Part shown: piece by piece, positions 1-5,968 of the stretch
Position numbering within the stretch: position 1 is the first letter of the stretch
How the letters are laid out: every line of letters starts with the position of its first letter
NCBI GenBank assembly: GCA_031264545.1
Contig: JAISDV010000196.1
Span: 1 to 13,545, forward strand
DNA from: Oscillospiraceae bacterium
Lineage (GTDB): Bacteria; Bacillota; Clostridia; Oscillospirales; Oscillospiraceae
Direction of reading: 5' to 3'
Length of the DNA stretch: 13,545 nucleotides
Position numbers and translations under genes: made by a program
Notes under the pieces: model-generated
Databases searched by the model: none
Told to the model about the DNA's origin: nothing
Seen by the model: the letters and a program-made list of their open reading frames with translations, nothing else

Positions 1-766
1 CCGGATCCGCCAGAGCGGCCGCTTTGACAGGCGAGCTTGCCATACAGCACAGGTCGTAATAGTGGCGGGAGTAGCGGGACGGGAGCCTGCCGTTTACGCG
101 GAACGCCTCCTTGTGCAAAATCGTCGCTTTCTCCCAGAAGGTGCGCTCCGGCGCAACGGTCAGAATGTGTGTGGCGGGCGTTTCAAATACCTGCGGATAT
201 TGCTGCGCCGCATAAGAGGAGACTGCGGCGTCCTGCGTCGGCGTCCATGCCGCCAGTACGCCGATTTCCATGCGGACGACGGGCAGGATCACCGTGTCGT
301 CGTATATGCGGGGATAGGCAAAGCACACGGTCTGCGGATCAGCCCCGTCGATATACAGCAAAAAATCATCACTTAAAAGCGCGCGAAAATCATTCTGAAG
401 CCGGGGCAGGAACACCTCTTTCAGAAACACCTCGGTCCTTGCGTTTGCCTCCTTGTTGAACTTGTCCTGTTTCGTGCGGCTGCGGCCGCCCCACGGCTCG
501 TCCACTGTATAGCCCAGCAGCCGCCAATCCAGAATCAGGTCGATATCCTCGGAAAACCGCTCGATGAGCCCAAAGCATTTTGAAAGGCTGGTACCGCCCT
601 TGAAGGCCAGATACTTTGCCCATGGGCTGATATGGAACAAATAGTCCAGTGTCCAGCAGACCCAGAAGTCCTTTTCAACAATGCCGTCGCTCATGCCGCA
701 TTTGGCGGCGGTATTGCGGAATAGCGCTTCCCGTTCCCCGCGCGGCCATTGCAAAGCTTGATTCAT
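1..766 (-). CDS. abiEii: AbiEii-family nucleotidyltransferase toxin (type IV TA), C-terminus cut off by window edge
   Basis: Seen: an open frame of 255 codons reading leftward from ATG at 766 and running off the window at position 1. It has FKGGTSLSK at residues 55-63 followed by SEDIDL with the acidic pair D74/D76, which is the GS...DxD nucleotidyltransferase motif of the AbiEii (DUF1814) family. RMEIG near 165, FWEKATILHKE near 210 and RYSRHYYDL near 231 match the later conserved blocks. The family is a GTP-binding nucleotidyltransferase-like toxin that arrests growth on phage infection. The start is decided by an AGGAGG-like site at about 774-780 and by the ATGA overlap with the antitoxin stop (763-766), which suggests translational coupling. 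Family members are usually around 300 residues, so only a short tail should be missing. The partial frame looks intact. Activity is inferred. Confidence 0.93.
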   Translation of the reverse strand, partial: MNQALQWPRGEREALFRNTAAKCGMSDGIVEKDFWVCWTLDYLFHISPWAKYLAFKGGTSLSKCFGLIERFSEDIDLILDWRLLGYTVDEPWGGRSRTKQDKFNKEANARTEVFLKEVFLPRLQNDFRALLSDDFLLYIDGADPQTVCFAYPRIYDDTVILPVVRMEIGVLAAWTPTQDAAVSSYAAQQYPQVFETPATHILTVAPERTFWEKATILHKEAFRVNGRLPSRYSRHYYDLCCMASSPVKAAALADP

Positions 767-1383
767 GTGGTATCCTCCCCTGCGCAAACGCGCTTAATAA
801 TTTTGTAAGCCCAAGCGGTCCCATACTGCGCTTCCGAAAGAAGCGCGGTTTTTTCGCTTGGAGACAGCGTCCTTTTCAATTTTTGGACATGGACATCGGT
901 CACGTTCATTTCGCCCAGGGCCTTAAGCGCCTGAACGACCAGCGCGGATTTATAGGATATACCGGTAATATCCTTGTTTGATGTGTGCTTGAATTGCAGG
1001 CTGCGCGTATCGATCCGGTAGCTGCGGTAAGGACCGTCGCTGACATACAGCCATACAGCCGGAACCTGCGCAGACAGTCCCAGCATATTGAGCGCTGTGT
1101 CACCGCAGGGGACAATCGTCCAGCCAAAATTTCGGGCAATGGCTGCCGCCGCCGCATCCATTCGCGGAGCGGTGTATTCCTGCAATAGCGCGCTGTATCG
1201 GGGACAATCGTATACGCCGCGCAAAATACGGCGTATTTTTTTATCCTCTGTCAAGCGTGACAGCGCCTTGTTTACCGTCTGCGTGTCGGCAATATCCAGA
1301 AAGTCGGATGTGATAAAAACGTCTCCGTAATCGGCCGCAATAATTCGGGTTTCTATTTGCTTCAAGTAATCTGGCCTGCGCAT
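763..1383 (-). CDS. abiEi: AbiEi-family antitoxin / autorepressor (DUF6088-like)
   Basis: Seen: 206 residues. The N-terminal part (about 1-60) reads as a winged-helix domain with the segment VFITSDFLDIADTQTVNKAL and the wing-like IRRILRGVYD. The rest resembles the DUF6088/AbiEi antitoxin body (VPCGDTALNMLGL near 112-124, then SYKSALVVQALKAL). Family knowledge: AbiEi neutralises the AbiEii toxin without a stable protein-protein complex (type IV) and represses its own operon by binding inverted repeats in the promoter. The start ATG at 1383 is preceded by GAGGTGG at good spacing. The gene precedes the toxin and its stop overlaps the toxin start by 4 bp. Two matching dyads lie immediately upstream, which fits autoregulation. 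Confidence in the family is high because order, overlap and both proteins agree. Confidence 0.9.
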   Translation of the reverse strand: MRRPDYLKQIETRIIAADYGDVFITSDFLDIADTQTVNKALSRLTEDKKIRRILRGVYDCPRYSALLQEYTAPRMDAAAAAIARNFGWTIVPCGDTALNMLGLSAQVPAVWLYVSDGPYRSYRIDTRSLQFKHTSNKDITGISYKSALVVQALKALGEMNVTDVHVQKLKRTLSPSEKTALLSEAQYGTAWAYKIIKRVCAGEDTT

Positions 1384-1394
1384 ATGACCACCTC

Positions 1395-1422
1395 GTCAGA
1401 AAAATTCTATAGTATTTCTGAC
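1395..1422. promoter_or_regulatory. AbiE operator-like dyad, promoter-proximal site
   Basis: Half-sites GTCAGAAA (1395-1402) and TTTCTGAC (1415-1422) form an inverted repeat with a 12-bp imperfect centre. The site covers the abiE -10 box. The same half-sites with the same 12-bp spacing recur 55 bp away (centre to centre). Known AbiEi proteins bind paired inverted repeats and bend DNA, so this is the likely binding site of the neighbouring antitoxin; binding itself is inferred. Confidence 0.75.
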
Positions 1423-1432
1423 CAGATTGCAA
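1404..1432 (-). promoter_or_regulatory. Promoter of the abiE operon
   Basis: Reading the minus strand, a -35 box TTGCAA (1427-1432) and a -10 box TAGAAT (1404-1409) are separated by 17 bp, about 20 bp upstream of the AbiEi start codon. The spacer and -10 lie inside the downstream dyad (1395-1422), so a bound repressor would block RNA polymerase. Box matches are good but not perfect; assignment is from sequence alone. Confidence 0.7.
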
Positions 1433-1442
1433 GACCTTTATA

Positions 1443-1484
1443 CATATTCGTCAGAAAAATAATATTATTTTTCTGACGAATATG
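1443..1484. promoter_or_regulatory. 42-bp perfect palindrome, AbiE operator-like promoter-distal site
   Basis: Every base pairs about the centre between 1463 and 1464, giving a 21-bp arm. Inside it sits GTCAGAAA (1450-1457), 12 bp, TTTCTGAC (1470-1477), identical in half-sites and spacing to the proximal site. The 13-mer TCGTCAGAAAAAT is repeated directly at 1393 and 1448. The palindrome lies just upstream of the -35 box. It could also fold as a long AT-rich hairpin at the 3' side of the XRE gene transcript, but no U-tract follows, so an operator role is preferred. Confidence 0.75.
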
Positions 1485-1517
1485 AGACGATTTTAATTTT
1501 GTTGTTCTTAAAGCTTT

Positions 1518-1547
1518 CGTATCTTTTTCAATACGTATCTTTTTCAA
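1518..1547. repeat. Tandem 14-bp repeat (16-bp period) over a stop codon
   Basis: CGTATCTTTTTCAA occurs at 1518-1531 and again at 1534-1547, with two bases between. The XRE gene on the minus strand ends inside it (TGA at 1530-1528). The repeat unit length is not a multiple of three, so the second copy is read in another frame and supplies the stop. This looks like a slipped-strand or small duplication that set the present C-terminus. Confidence 0.7.
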
Positions 1548-1845
1548 GGCCCAGCAGGATGTCGACCGCCTGCTGCAGGCCGGGCCTGGCGCGATACGCC
1601 AGGATAAGCTTCTTTTCGTGCCCGTTCATATCCTCCGGATCCAGGCGGATGTCCAGCAATTCGGTTGGGGAGACCTTCAATACCGCGCATATGGCTGCGA
1701 GTATATCGACATCGGGCCGGTTAATTCCCTGCTCCCAGTTCGACACTCTGCTGTTGCTGACGGCGATCAGCCTGGCAAATTCCTTTTGGCTGAGGTTTTG
1801 GGCTTCTCTGTACTTGCGGATCCTCGGGCCGATTTCATATCCCAT
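1528..1845 (-). CDS. XRE-family helix-turn-helix regulator, 105 aa
   Basis: Seen: an N-terminal HTH domain at about residues 6-63, with LSQKEFARLIAVSNSRVSNWEQG as helices 2-3 and the conserved IRKYREAQNLSQ lead-in, then a short charged C-terminal tail ending LLGLEKDTY. This is the common single-domain Cro/CI-like layout; such proteins are DNA-binding repressors acting in the cytoplasm. The ATG at 1845 is chosen over an in-frame GTG at 1854 because GGGAGG (1855-1860) lies 9 bases before the ATG but abuts the GTG. It is transcribed divergently from another XRE gene (1992) and towards the abiE operon. Its targets probably include the shared intergenic region, by analogy with phage and ICE switches; this is inference. 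The C-terminus ends in a tandem duplication. Confidence 0.88.
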   Translation of the reverse strand: MGYEIGPRIRKYREAQNLSQKEFARLIAVSNSRVSNWEQGINRPDVDILAAICAVLKVSPTELLDIRLDPEDMNGHEKKLILAYRARPGLQQAVDILLGLEKDTY

Positions 1846-1865
1846 GTCTATCACCTCCCAGTTTG

Positions 1866-1893
1866 ATTATATAGCGGAATTCTACAAAGTCAA
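1866..1893 (-). promoter_or_regulatory. Promoter of the minus-strand XRE gene
   Basis: On the minus strand, TTGACT (1888-1893) and a perfect TATAAT (1866-1871) are 16 bp apart, about 20 bp upstream of the ATG at 1845 and its ribosome binding site. It faces away from the plus-strand XRE promoter. Confidence 0.75.
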
Positions 1894-1924
1894 TAAAAAA
1901 ATCAAGATTTCCTGTATTTCAGCA

Positions 1925-1953
1925 TTGACATTACAGAATATCAGTGATACGAT
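1925..1953 (+). promoter_or_regulatory. Promoter of the plus-strand XRE gene
   Basis: A perfect -35 TTGACA (1925-1930), 17-bp spacer and -10 TACGAT (1948-1953) lie 38 bp before the ATG at 1992. Related 13-mers with ACAGAAT-A/T-TC occur at 1930-1942 and 1961-1973, inside the spacer and just after the -10. An inverted partner CTGTATTT is at 1912-1919, opposite AAATACAG at 1960-1967. These repeats are candidate operators for one of the two XRE proteins. Confidence 0.7.
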
Positions 1954-1991
1954 TTGGCTAAATACAGAATTTCTTGAAAGGAGGAGGGACA

Positions 1992-2195
1992 ATGCGGGTT
2001 TATGAAAAAGTACGGGCCTACATAGATGACAACGGCCTTAAGCAAGTGGCTGTCGCACAGAAAAGCGCAATTCCCGTCGCGACCTTCAACGCGATCCTGA
2101 ATGGGAAGCGGACAATGCACGCGGAGGACCTGAAGGCGATTTGCCAGGCGCTGAAGGTCAGCCCGGAAATCTTTATCGACTACAAAAGTGCATAG
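1992..2195 (+). CDS. Small XRE/Cro-type helix-turn-helix regulator, 67 aa
   Basis: Seen: the protein is almost entirely one HTH domain: VRAYIDDNGLKQVAVAQ (helices 1-2), IPVATFNAILNGKR (recognition helix, about 28-40), then MHAEDLKAICQALKVSPEIFI. It is a Cro-like, probably dimeric DNA-binding protein. The ATG at 1992 is chosen because AAGGAGGAGG (1978-1987) precedes it at normal spacing; an upstream in-frame TTG at 1974 would lie before that site. It is divergent from the XRE gene at 1528-1845, and no partner gene follows it: 140 bp of AT-rich sequence separate it from the sugar operon promoter. It may regulate the divergent promoter pair or the downstream operon; neither is shown. Confidence 0.85.
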   Translation: MRVYEKVRAYIDDNGLKQVAVAQKSAIPVATFNAILNGKRTMHAEDLKAICQALKVSPEIFIDYKSA

Positions 2196-2335
2196 CTGCA
2201 AAGCTTAGCCGTAAAAACATGGGACATCCGCACAAAACCCACCCGCTGTAAATTGGTACATATATACAAATAAATACCTGCAAATACAAGGGAGTCTCCC
2301 TATAATTAATAATTGATTTATCTTTTACATTGCTC

Positions 2336-2364
2336 TTGACTCTTAAACATAATTACGTTATAAT
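2336..2364 (+). promoter_or_regulatory. Strong sigma-A-type promoter of the sugar operon
   Basis: TTGACT (2336-2341), 17-bp spacer, TATAAT (2359-2364). Transcription would begin near 2371, about 40 bases before the chosen aldolase start. The stretch before it (2196-2335) is AT-rich and gene-free; it holds a short palindrome AGGGAGTCTCCCT (2289-2301) but no convincing terminator with a U-tract. Confidence 0.85.
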
Positions 2365-2370
2365 GTAATT
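2351..2370. promoter_or_regulatory. Operator-like dyad over the operon -10 box
   Basis: AATTAC (2351-2356) and GTAATT (2365-2370) are inverted arms around an 8-bp centre that itself pairs at all but one position. The dyad extends one more base pair outward, and CTTAA/TTAAG flank it on both sides with a one-base offset. The -10 box sits in the middle, so binding would block initiation. The cognate regulator cannot be named; no LacI, GntR or DeoR-type gene is present in the window. Confidence 0.65.
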
Positions 2371-2410
2371 AACTTAAGTGAGCTTCGCCTTGAAGAGGAG
2401 GACCGTGTTG

Positions 2411-3118
2411 ATGCAGGAACTGGATCTGAGCAGCATTCCGAGATTCATCGATGTCAGCGGTGTGCGCACGGATGTCACGCTGGACGAGATCGACCAGATC
2501 GCGGCAGCCGCGAGAGCGCATCATTTCGTAGCCGCGTTTGCGATGCCCTGTTTTACGAGGCTTCTGGTAAAACAGCTCGAGGATGTGGAGGACGTTATGG
2601 TGGGCGGTGTCGTCGGCTTCCCTTCGGGCGCTGACACCACGTTTATCAAGGTGGCGGACACCAAGGAAATGCTTTCCATGGGCGTTGACGAGCTGGATAT
2701 GGTCATCAATGTCGGGGCGCTCAAATCCGGCCGGTACGACATGGTCATGAACGATATTAAGGCGGTTGTGGAGACCGCCGACGGCAAGCCGGTCAAAACG
2801 ATCCTCGAGGTATGCTATCTGACTGACGACGAGATCATGCGGGGCGCGGAGCTGGCCGTGAGAGCGGGCGCAGCTTATATCAAGACCGGCACGGGCTGGG
2901 GCCCGACGCCGACCACCGTGGAGACGATCCGTCTCATCAAAAGGACTATCGGAGACGCCGCGCTCCTGAAGGCAGCCGGCGGCGTAAGGACGCTCAGCAC
3001 GCTGCTCGAGATGGTGGACGCGGGCTGCAGCCGGTTTGGAATCGGCGTCAACTCGGCGCTTAAGATCGTGGAGGAGGCCTACGCGCGAACCGGCCTTTTA
3101 GTTTCACGGAGCGAATGA
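2411..3118 (+). CDS. deoC: Divergent deoxyribose-phosphate aldolase (DERA, DeoC family), 235 aa
   Basis: Family reaction: cleavage of 2-deoxyribose-5-phosphate to glyceraldehyde-3-phosphate and acetaldehyde by a class I Schiff-base aldolase. Seen: VGGVVGFPSGADTTFIKVADT (about 64-84), the catalytic Asp in ELDMVIN (D96), the Schiff-base Lys in AAYIKTGTGWG (K158) and the second active-site Lys in LLKAAGGVRT (K187). Length is in the normal range. Odd: the usual near-invariant DHTLLKP start of the barrel is replaced by IDVSGVRTDVT, KTSTG by KTGTGWGP, and the C-terminal phosphate-binding loop reads FGIGVNSALK. Substrate may therefore differ from deoxyribose-5-phosphate. ATG 2411 is chosen because AGAGGAGG precedes it by about 9 bases; in-frame GTG codons at 2378 and 2405 fit worse. 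It is the first gene of the operon, with the kinase 36 bp downstream. Confidence 0.88.
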   Translation: MQELDLSSIPRFIDVSGVRTDVTLDEIDQIAAAARAHHFVAAFAMPCFTRLLVKQLEDVEDVMVGGVVGFPSGADTTFIKVADTKEMLSMGVDELDMVINVGALKSGRYDMVMNDIKAVVETADGKPVKTILEVCYLTDDEIMRGAELAVRAGAAYIKTGTGWGPTPTTVETIRLIKRTIGDAALLKAAGGVRTLSTLLEMVDAGCSRFGIGVNSALKIVEEAYARTGLLVSRSE

Positions 3119-3154
3119 CGGCAAAGGATCAACCGGACACGGAGGCGAGCGGTA

Positions 3155-4684
3155 ATGCAGTACATTATTTCCTATGATCTGGGTACGGGCGGGACAAAAG
3201 CCTCGCTGTTTGACTTGGACGGACGGTCCCTGGCCGCAGCCTTTGTGCCGTGCGACACCTATTATCCGGCGTCCGGCTTCCATGAGCAGAAACCGGAGGA
3301 GTGGTGGGGCAGCGTCGTCCGGGCGACGAGGGACCTGCTCCAAAAGACGACTGTCCGCTTAAACGACGTCGCCTGTCTGGCGGTGTCCGGGCACAGCCTC
3401 GGCGTGGTCCCCGTCGGGTATGACGGGAGCCTGCTTTCCGAGCGGGTACCCATCTGGACCGATTCCAGAGCCGGAAAAGAGGCAAAGGAATTTTTCGAAA
3501 CGATTCCGGAGGAAGCGTGGTATATGACCACCGGAAACGGGTTCCCGCCGCCGCTGTACGCCGTGTTTAAGCTGATGTGGTACCGCCGGCATTTCCCGGA
3601 GCTGTTTGCGGGGACCGATAAATTCGTCGGCACGAAGGACTACATAAATTACAAAATGACCGGCGTTTTGAGCTGTGACTATTCCTACGCGTCCGGCAGC
3701 GGGGTTTACGATTTAAAAGGCTGGAAATACAAGCCGGAATACATTGCGGCGTCGGAAATCCCCGCGGACAAATTCCCCGAAATCGTCCCGTCGACCGAGA
3801 TTATCGGGACGCTGACCAAAGCGGCGTCCGAGCAGCTGGGCCTGCCCCGAAGCGTACAGGTGGCCTGCGGCGGCGTGGACAACGCCTGTATGGCGCTGGG
3901 GGCCGGCTGCATCCGCGACGGCATGGCGTATACCTCGCTCGGCACCTCCGCGTGGATCGCGGTGACCTCAGCCCGGCCCGTTTTAGACGTCCGAAAACGG
4001 CCGTATGTGTTTGCCCATTGCGTACCCGGCATGTTTACTTCAGCCACGGCGACCTTTTCGGCGGGCAACTCCTATCGGTGGCTGCGCGACACCGTCTGCG
4101 ATGAGCTGGCGGCGGCGGAGCGGATAAGCGCCGAGGATGCCTATGCCGCGATGGACCGTCTGGCGGCGGCCTCTCCGGTCGGCGCGAAAAAGCTGCTGTT
4201 CAATCCCAGTCTCGCCGGAGGGTCGAGCCTCGACCGTTCTTCCAATATCCGCGGCGCTTTTTTAGGGATCGATCTGGGACATACGAAGGCCGACCTGATC
4301 CGGGCGACACTGGAGGGAATTTGCCTGAATCTGCGGATCGCGCTGGATGTGCTGGAAAAATACACCCGGCTCTCCGAAGATATGCTGGTTGTCGGCGGCG
4401 GCGGAAAGAGCAGATTCTGGCGCGGCCTGTTCGCGGACATTTACAATAAAAATATTATCGAGACGAATATCGGGCAGGACACGGGCTCCCTGGGTGCCGC
4501 GGCGGTAGCGGCGGTGGGCGCGGGCCTGTGGAAAAGCTTTGACAGGATTTCCGAGATCCACAAGGTCAGGGACGTCGTCAGGCCGGACGGCGCGCATGTC
4601 GATCAGTATGAGAAAATTCTGCGCGTTTTTGAGAAGGCGTCCGATATGCAGTGCGACATAGGCGATATGCTGGCCGCACTTTAA
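3155..4684 (+). CDS. FGGY-family carbohydrate kinase, 509 aa
   Basis: Role: ATP-dependent phosphorylation of a sugar or sugar alcohol, in the cytoplasm. Seen: the N-terminal phosphate loop DLGTGGTKASLFD (8-20), the sugar-contacting WTDSR (101-105), the catalytic-base region GGVDNACMALGAG (239-251, D242; the family often has GGGDQ), SLGTSAWIAV (261-270), and the C-terminal ATP-site motif VVGGGGKSRFW (about 412-422). Two actin-like domains and a length of about 500 residues are normal for xylulokinase, ribulokinase and related enzymes. The specificity cannot be read from sequence; it does not look like LsrK. GGAGG (3141-3145) sets the start. Its place between a DeoC-like aldolase and a sugar transporter suggests it makes the aldolase's phosphorylated substrate. 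Known deoxyribose kinases are usually PfkB-type, so an FGGY kinase here is unusual if the substrate is deoxyribose. Confidence 0.9.
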   Translation: MQYIISYDLGTGGTKASLFDLDGRSLAAAFVPCDTYYPASGFHEQKPEEWWGSVVRATRDLLQKTTVRLNDVACLAVSGHSLGVVPVGYDGSLLSERVPIWTDSRAGKEAKEFFETIPEEAWYMTTGNGFPPPLYAVFKLMWYRRHFPELFAGTDKFVGTKDYINYKMTGVLSCDYSYASGSGVYDLKGWKYKPEYIAASEIPADKFPEIVPSTEIIGTLTKAASEQLGLPRSVQVACGGVDNACMALGAGCIRDGMAYTSLGTSAWIAVTSARPVLDVRKRPYVFAHCVPGMFTSATATFSAGNSYRWLRDTVCDELAAAERISAEDAYAAMDRLAAASPVGAKKLLFNPSLAGGSSLDRSSNIRGAFLGIDLGHTKADLIRATLEGICLNLRIALDVLEKYTRLSEDMLVVGGGGKSRFWRGLFADIYNKNIIETNIGQDTGSLGAAAVAAVGAGLWKSFDRISEIHKVRDVVRPDGAHVDQYEKILRVFEKASDMQCDIGDMLAAL

Positions 4685-4746
4685 GCTGTTTTTATGCTGA
4701 AAGGCATGAAATATTTTGGAAATTTTAATTCTTAGGAGGAAAAAAC

Positions 4747-5856
4747 ATGAAAAGACTCTTGGCACTTATCCTCGCGGCGGTTTTTGTGATCGGCATGGCC
4801 GCCTGCGGAACCGAAGCGCCCCCGGCCGCACAGAACACGCCTGACGCTGTCGTGTCGGAGAATCCCGTTCCCGAAGACACGAGTACGCCTGCGACGCCGG
4901 CAGCGCCCGGCGGAAAAGACATCAAGGATATCGTTGTCGCGGTTTCCTTGGGCTGGATGGAGAACGAATCCGGCCAGCGCCAGCGGTACACCTTTGAAAC
5001 CGAGCTGGCAAAATACGGCATCACCAATTATTCCATCGTGGACGCGAACTATGACGCCAAGAAACAGTCCGAGCAGATCGAAGCGTTCATCAGCGCCAAA
5101 CCCGACGTGCTCTTTATCACCCCGTCCGACCCTGTGGGCATCGCGGAGGCTGTAAAGCACGCCTGCGACGCGGGCATTCCCGTGTTTTCTTCCGACGGCC
5201 TGATCCCGGGCGCGGCCGTCACCTCCACCGTCATGTTTGATAACTACAAGGGCGGCATCTGGACCATGCAGCAGATCTGCGAGCGGCTCGACGGCAAGGG
5301 CAAGATCGCGATAATCGATCTTCCCTCCAACGAGGGCTGGGATGAGCGCGGCCACGGCGCGAAATTCGTCTTGAAGCAATACCCGGACATCGAGGTCGTC
5401 CAGACCTGGTCCTGGGACTCCACCGGAGCCGTCACCCCCCGCATGGCGATTGACAACATGCTGACCGCCTGCCCGAACGTCGGGGATCTGGACGCGATCT
5501 GGTGCGCCTGGGACGGCGCCGTGTTCGAGGGAATCCAGGCCTGCGAGGCGGCCGGACGCAATGAGATCCTTTTCACCGGCTCCGACGGGGGCGAGCACTG
5601 CTTTGAAGTTATGAAGGGCAATCCGAACTTTATCGCGACCTGCGGCGAATCCATCTATACCATGGGCGCGCTGTGCGTCGAATACGCGGTGGACTACTTA
5701 AACGGCAAGTCCGTCCCGAGGATCGTCATGGTCCCGTCCATCGGCATCACCAACGACATGATCGTCAAGGCCCAGGTACCCGCGGGCTGGAGCAACCTCG
5801 GCGACTACGACATCCCGGGCAACTATTCCGTTCTCGGATGGCAGCCCACGCTGTAA
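4747..5856 (+). CDS. Sugar ABC transporter substrate-binding lipoprotein (RbsB-like), 369 aa
   Basis: Role: extracellular, membrane-anchored receptor that captures the sugar and hands it to the permeases. Seen: a lipoprotein signal MKRLLALILAAVFVIG with lipobox MAAC (C20), then an Ala/Pro/Thr-rich linker to about residue 56. The periplasmic-binding-protein type 1 fold follows: SLGWMENESGQRQRY, AKPDVLFITPSDP (118-129), DAGIPVFSSD (141-150), DAIWCAWDGA (249-258), FTGSDGG (276-282). These match the RbsB/Peripla_BP_4 class. Many Trp residues near the likely pocket (W70, W252, W255) suit stacking on a sugar ring. GGAGGA lies 6 bases before the ATG, in an AT-rich leader. A long hairpin follows the stop, as often seen after highly expressed binding-protein genes. 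The ligand is unknown. Confidence 0.92.
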   Translation: MKRLLALILAAVFVIGMAACGTEAPPAAQNTPDAVVSENPVPEDTSTPATPAAPGGKDIKDIVVAVSLGWMENESGQRQRYTFETELAKYGITNYSIVDANYDAKKQSEQIEAFISAKPDVLFITPSDPVGIAEAVKHACDAGIPVFSSDGLIPGAAVTSTVMFDNYKGGIWTMQQICERLDGKGKIAIIDLPSNEGWDERGHGAKFVLKQYPDIEVVQTWSWDSTGAVTPRMAIDNMLTACPNVGDLDAIWCAWDGAVFEGIQACEAAGRNEILFTGSDGGEHCFEVMKGNPNFIATCGESIYTMGALCVEYAVDYLNGKSVPRIVMVPSIGITNDMIVKAQVPAGWSNLGDYDIPGNYSVLGWQPTL

Positions 5857-5879
5857 GCGCCGAAATCTGAAAGGTCACG

Positions 5880-5917
5880 CCGGAGGCGCGATATGACGGC
5901 TTATATCGCGCCTCCGG
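5880..5917 (+). promoter_or_regulatory. Intercistronic 15-bp hairpin after the binding-protein gene
   Basis: Arms 5880-5894 and 5903-5917 pair perfectly over 15 bp around an 8-base loop (5895-5902). No run of T follows, so it is not a standard intrinsic terminator. Position between the binding protein and the ATPase suggests it protects the upstream mRNA from 3' decay, or partly attenuates, so that more binding protein than transporter is made. Such a role is known for binding-protein operons; here it is inferred. Confidence 0.75.
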
Positions 5918-5968
5918 GACACCGGGTTTCGGCGGATCGGCCGGAGAGCTTAGGAGGGAGGCCCGTTC

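Noticed and set aside
37..459. Plus-strand frames opposite the abiEii gene
   Set aside because: Low-complexity Arg/Pro/Ser product, opposite a frame with clear nucleotidyltransferase motifs.
1443..1484. 42-bp palindrome as an intrinsic terminator or transposon end
   Set aside because: AT-rich stem without a following U-tract, no transposase nearby, and its core matches the second abiE operator, so an operator explains it better.
2289..2301. AGGGAGTCTCCCT palindrome as a terminator for the small XRE gene
   Set aside because: As a hairpin only about 4 bp can form around a minimal loop, and no T-run follows. At most a weak protein-binding site.
4732..5598. Long minus-strand open frame (288 codons) opposite the binding-protein gene
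   Set aside because: It is antisense to a clear lipoprotein binding protein, lacks recognisable motifs, and is explained by the GC-rich codon use of the sense gene.
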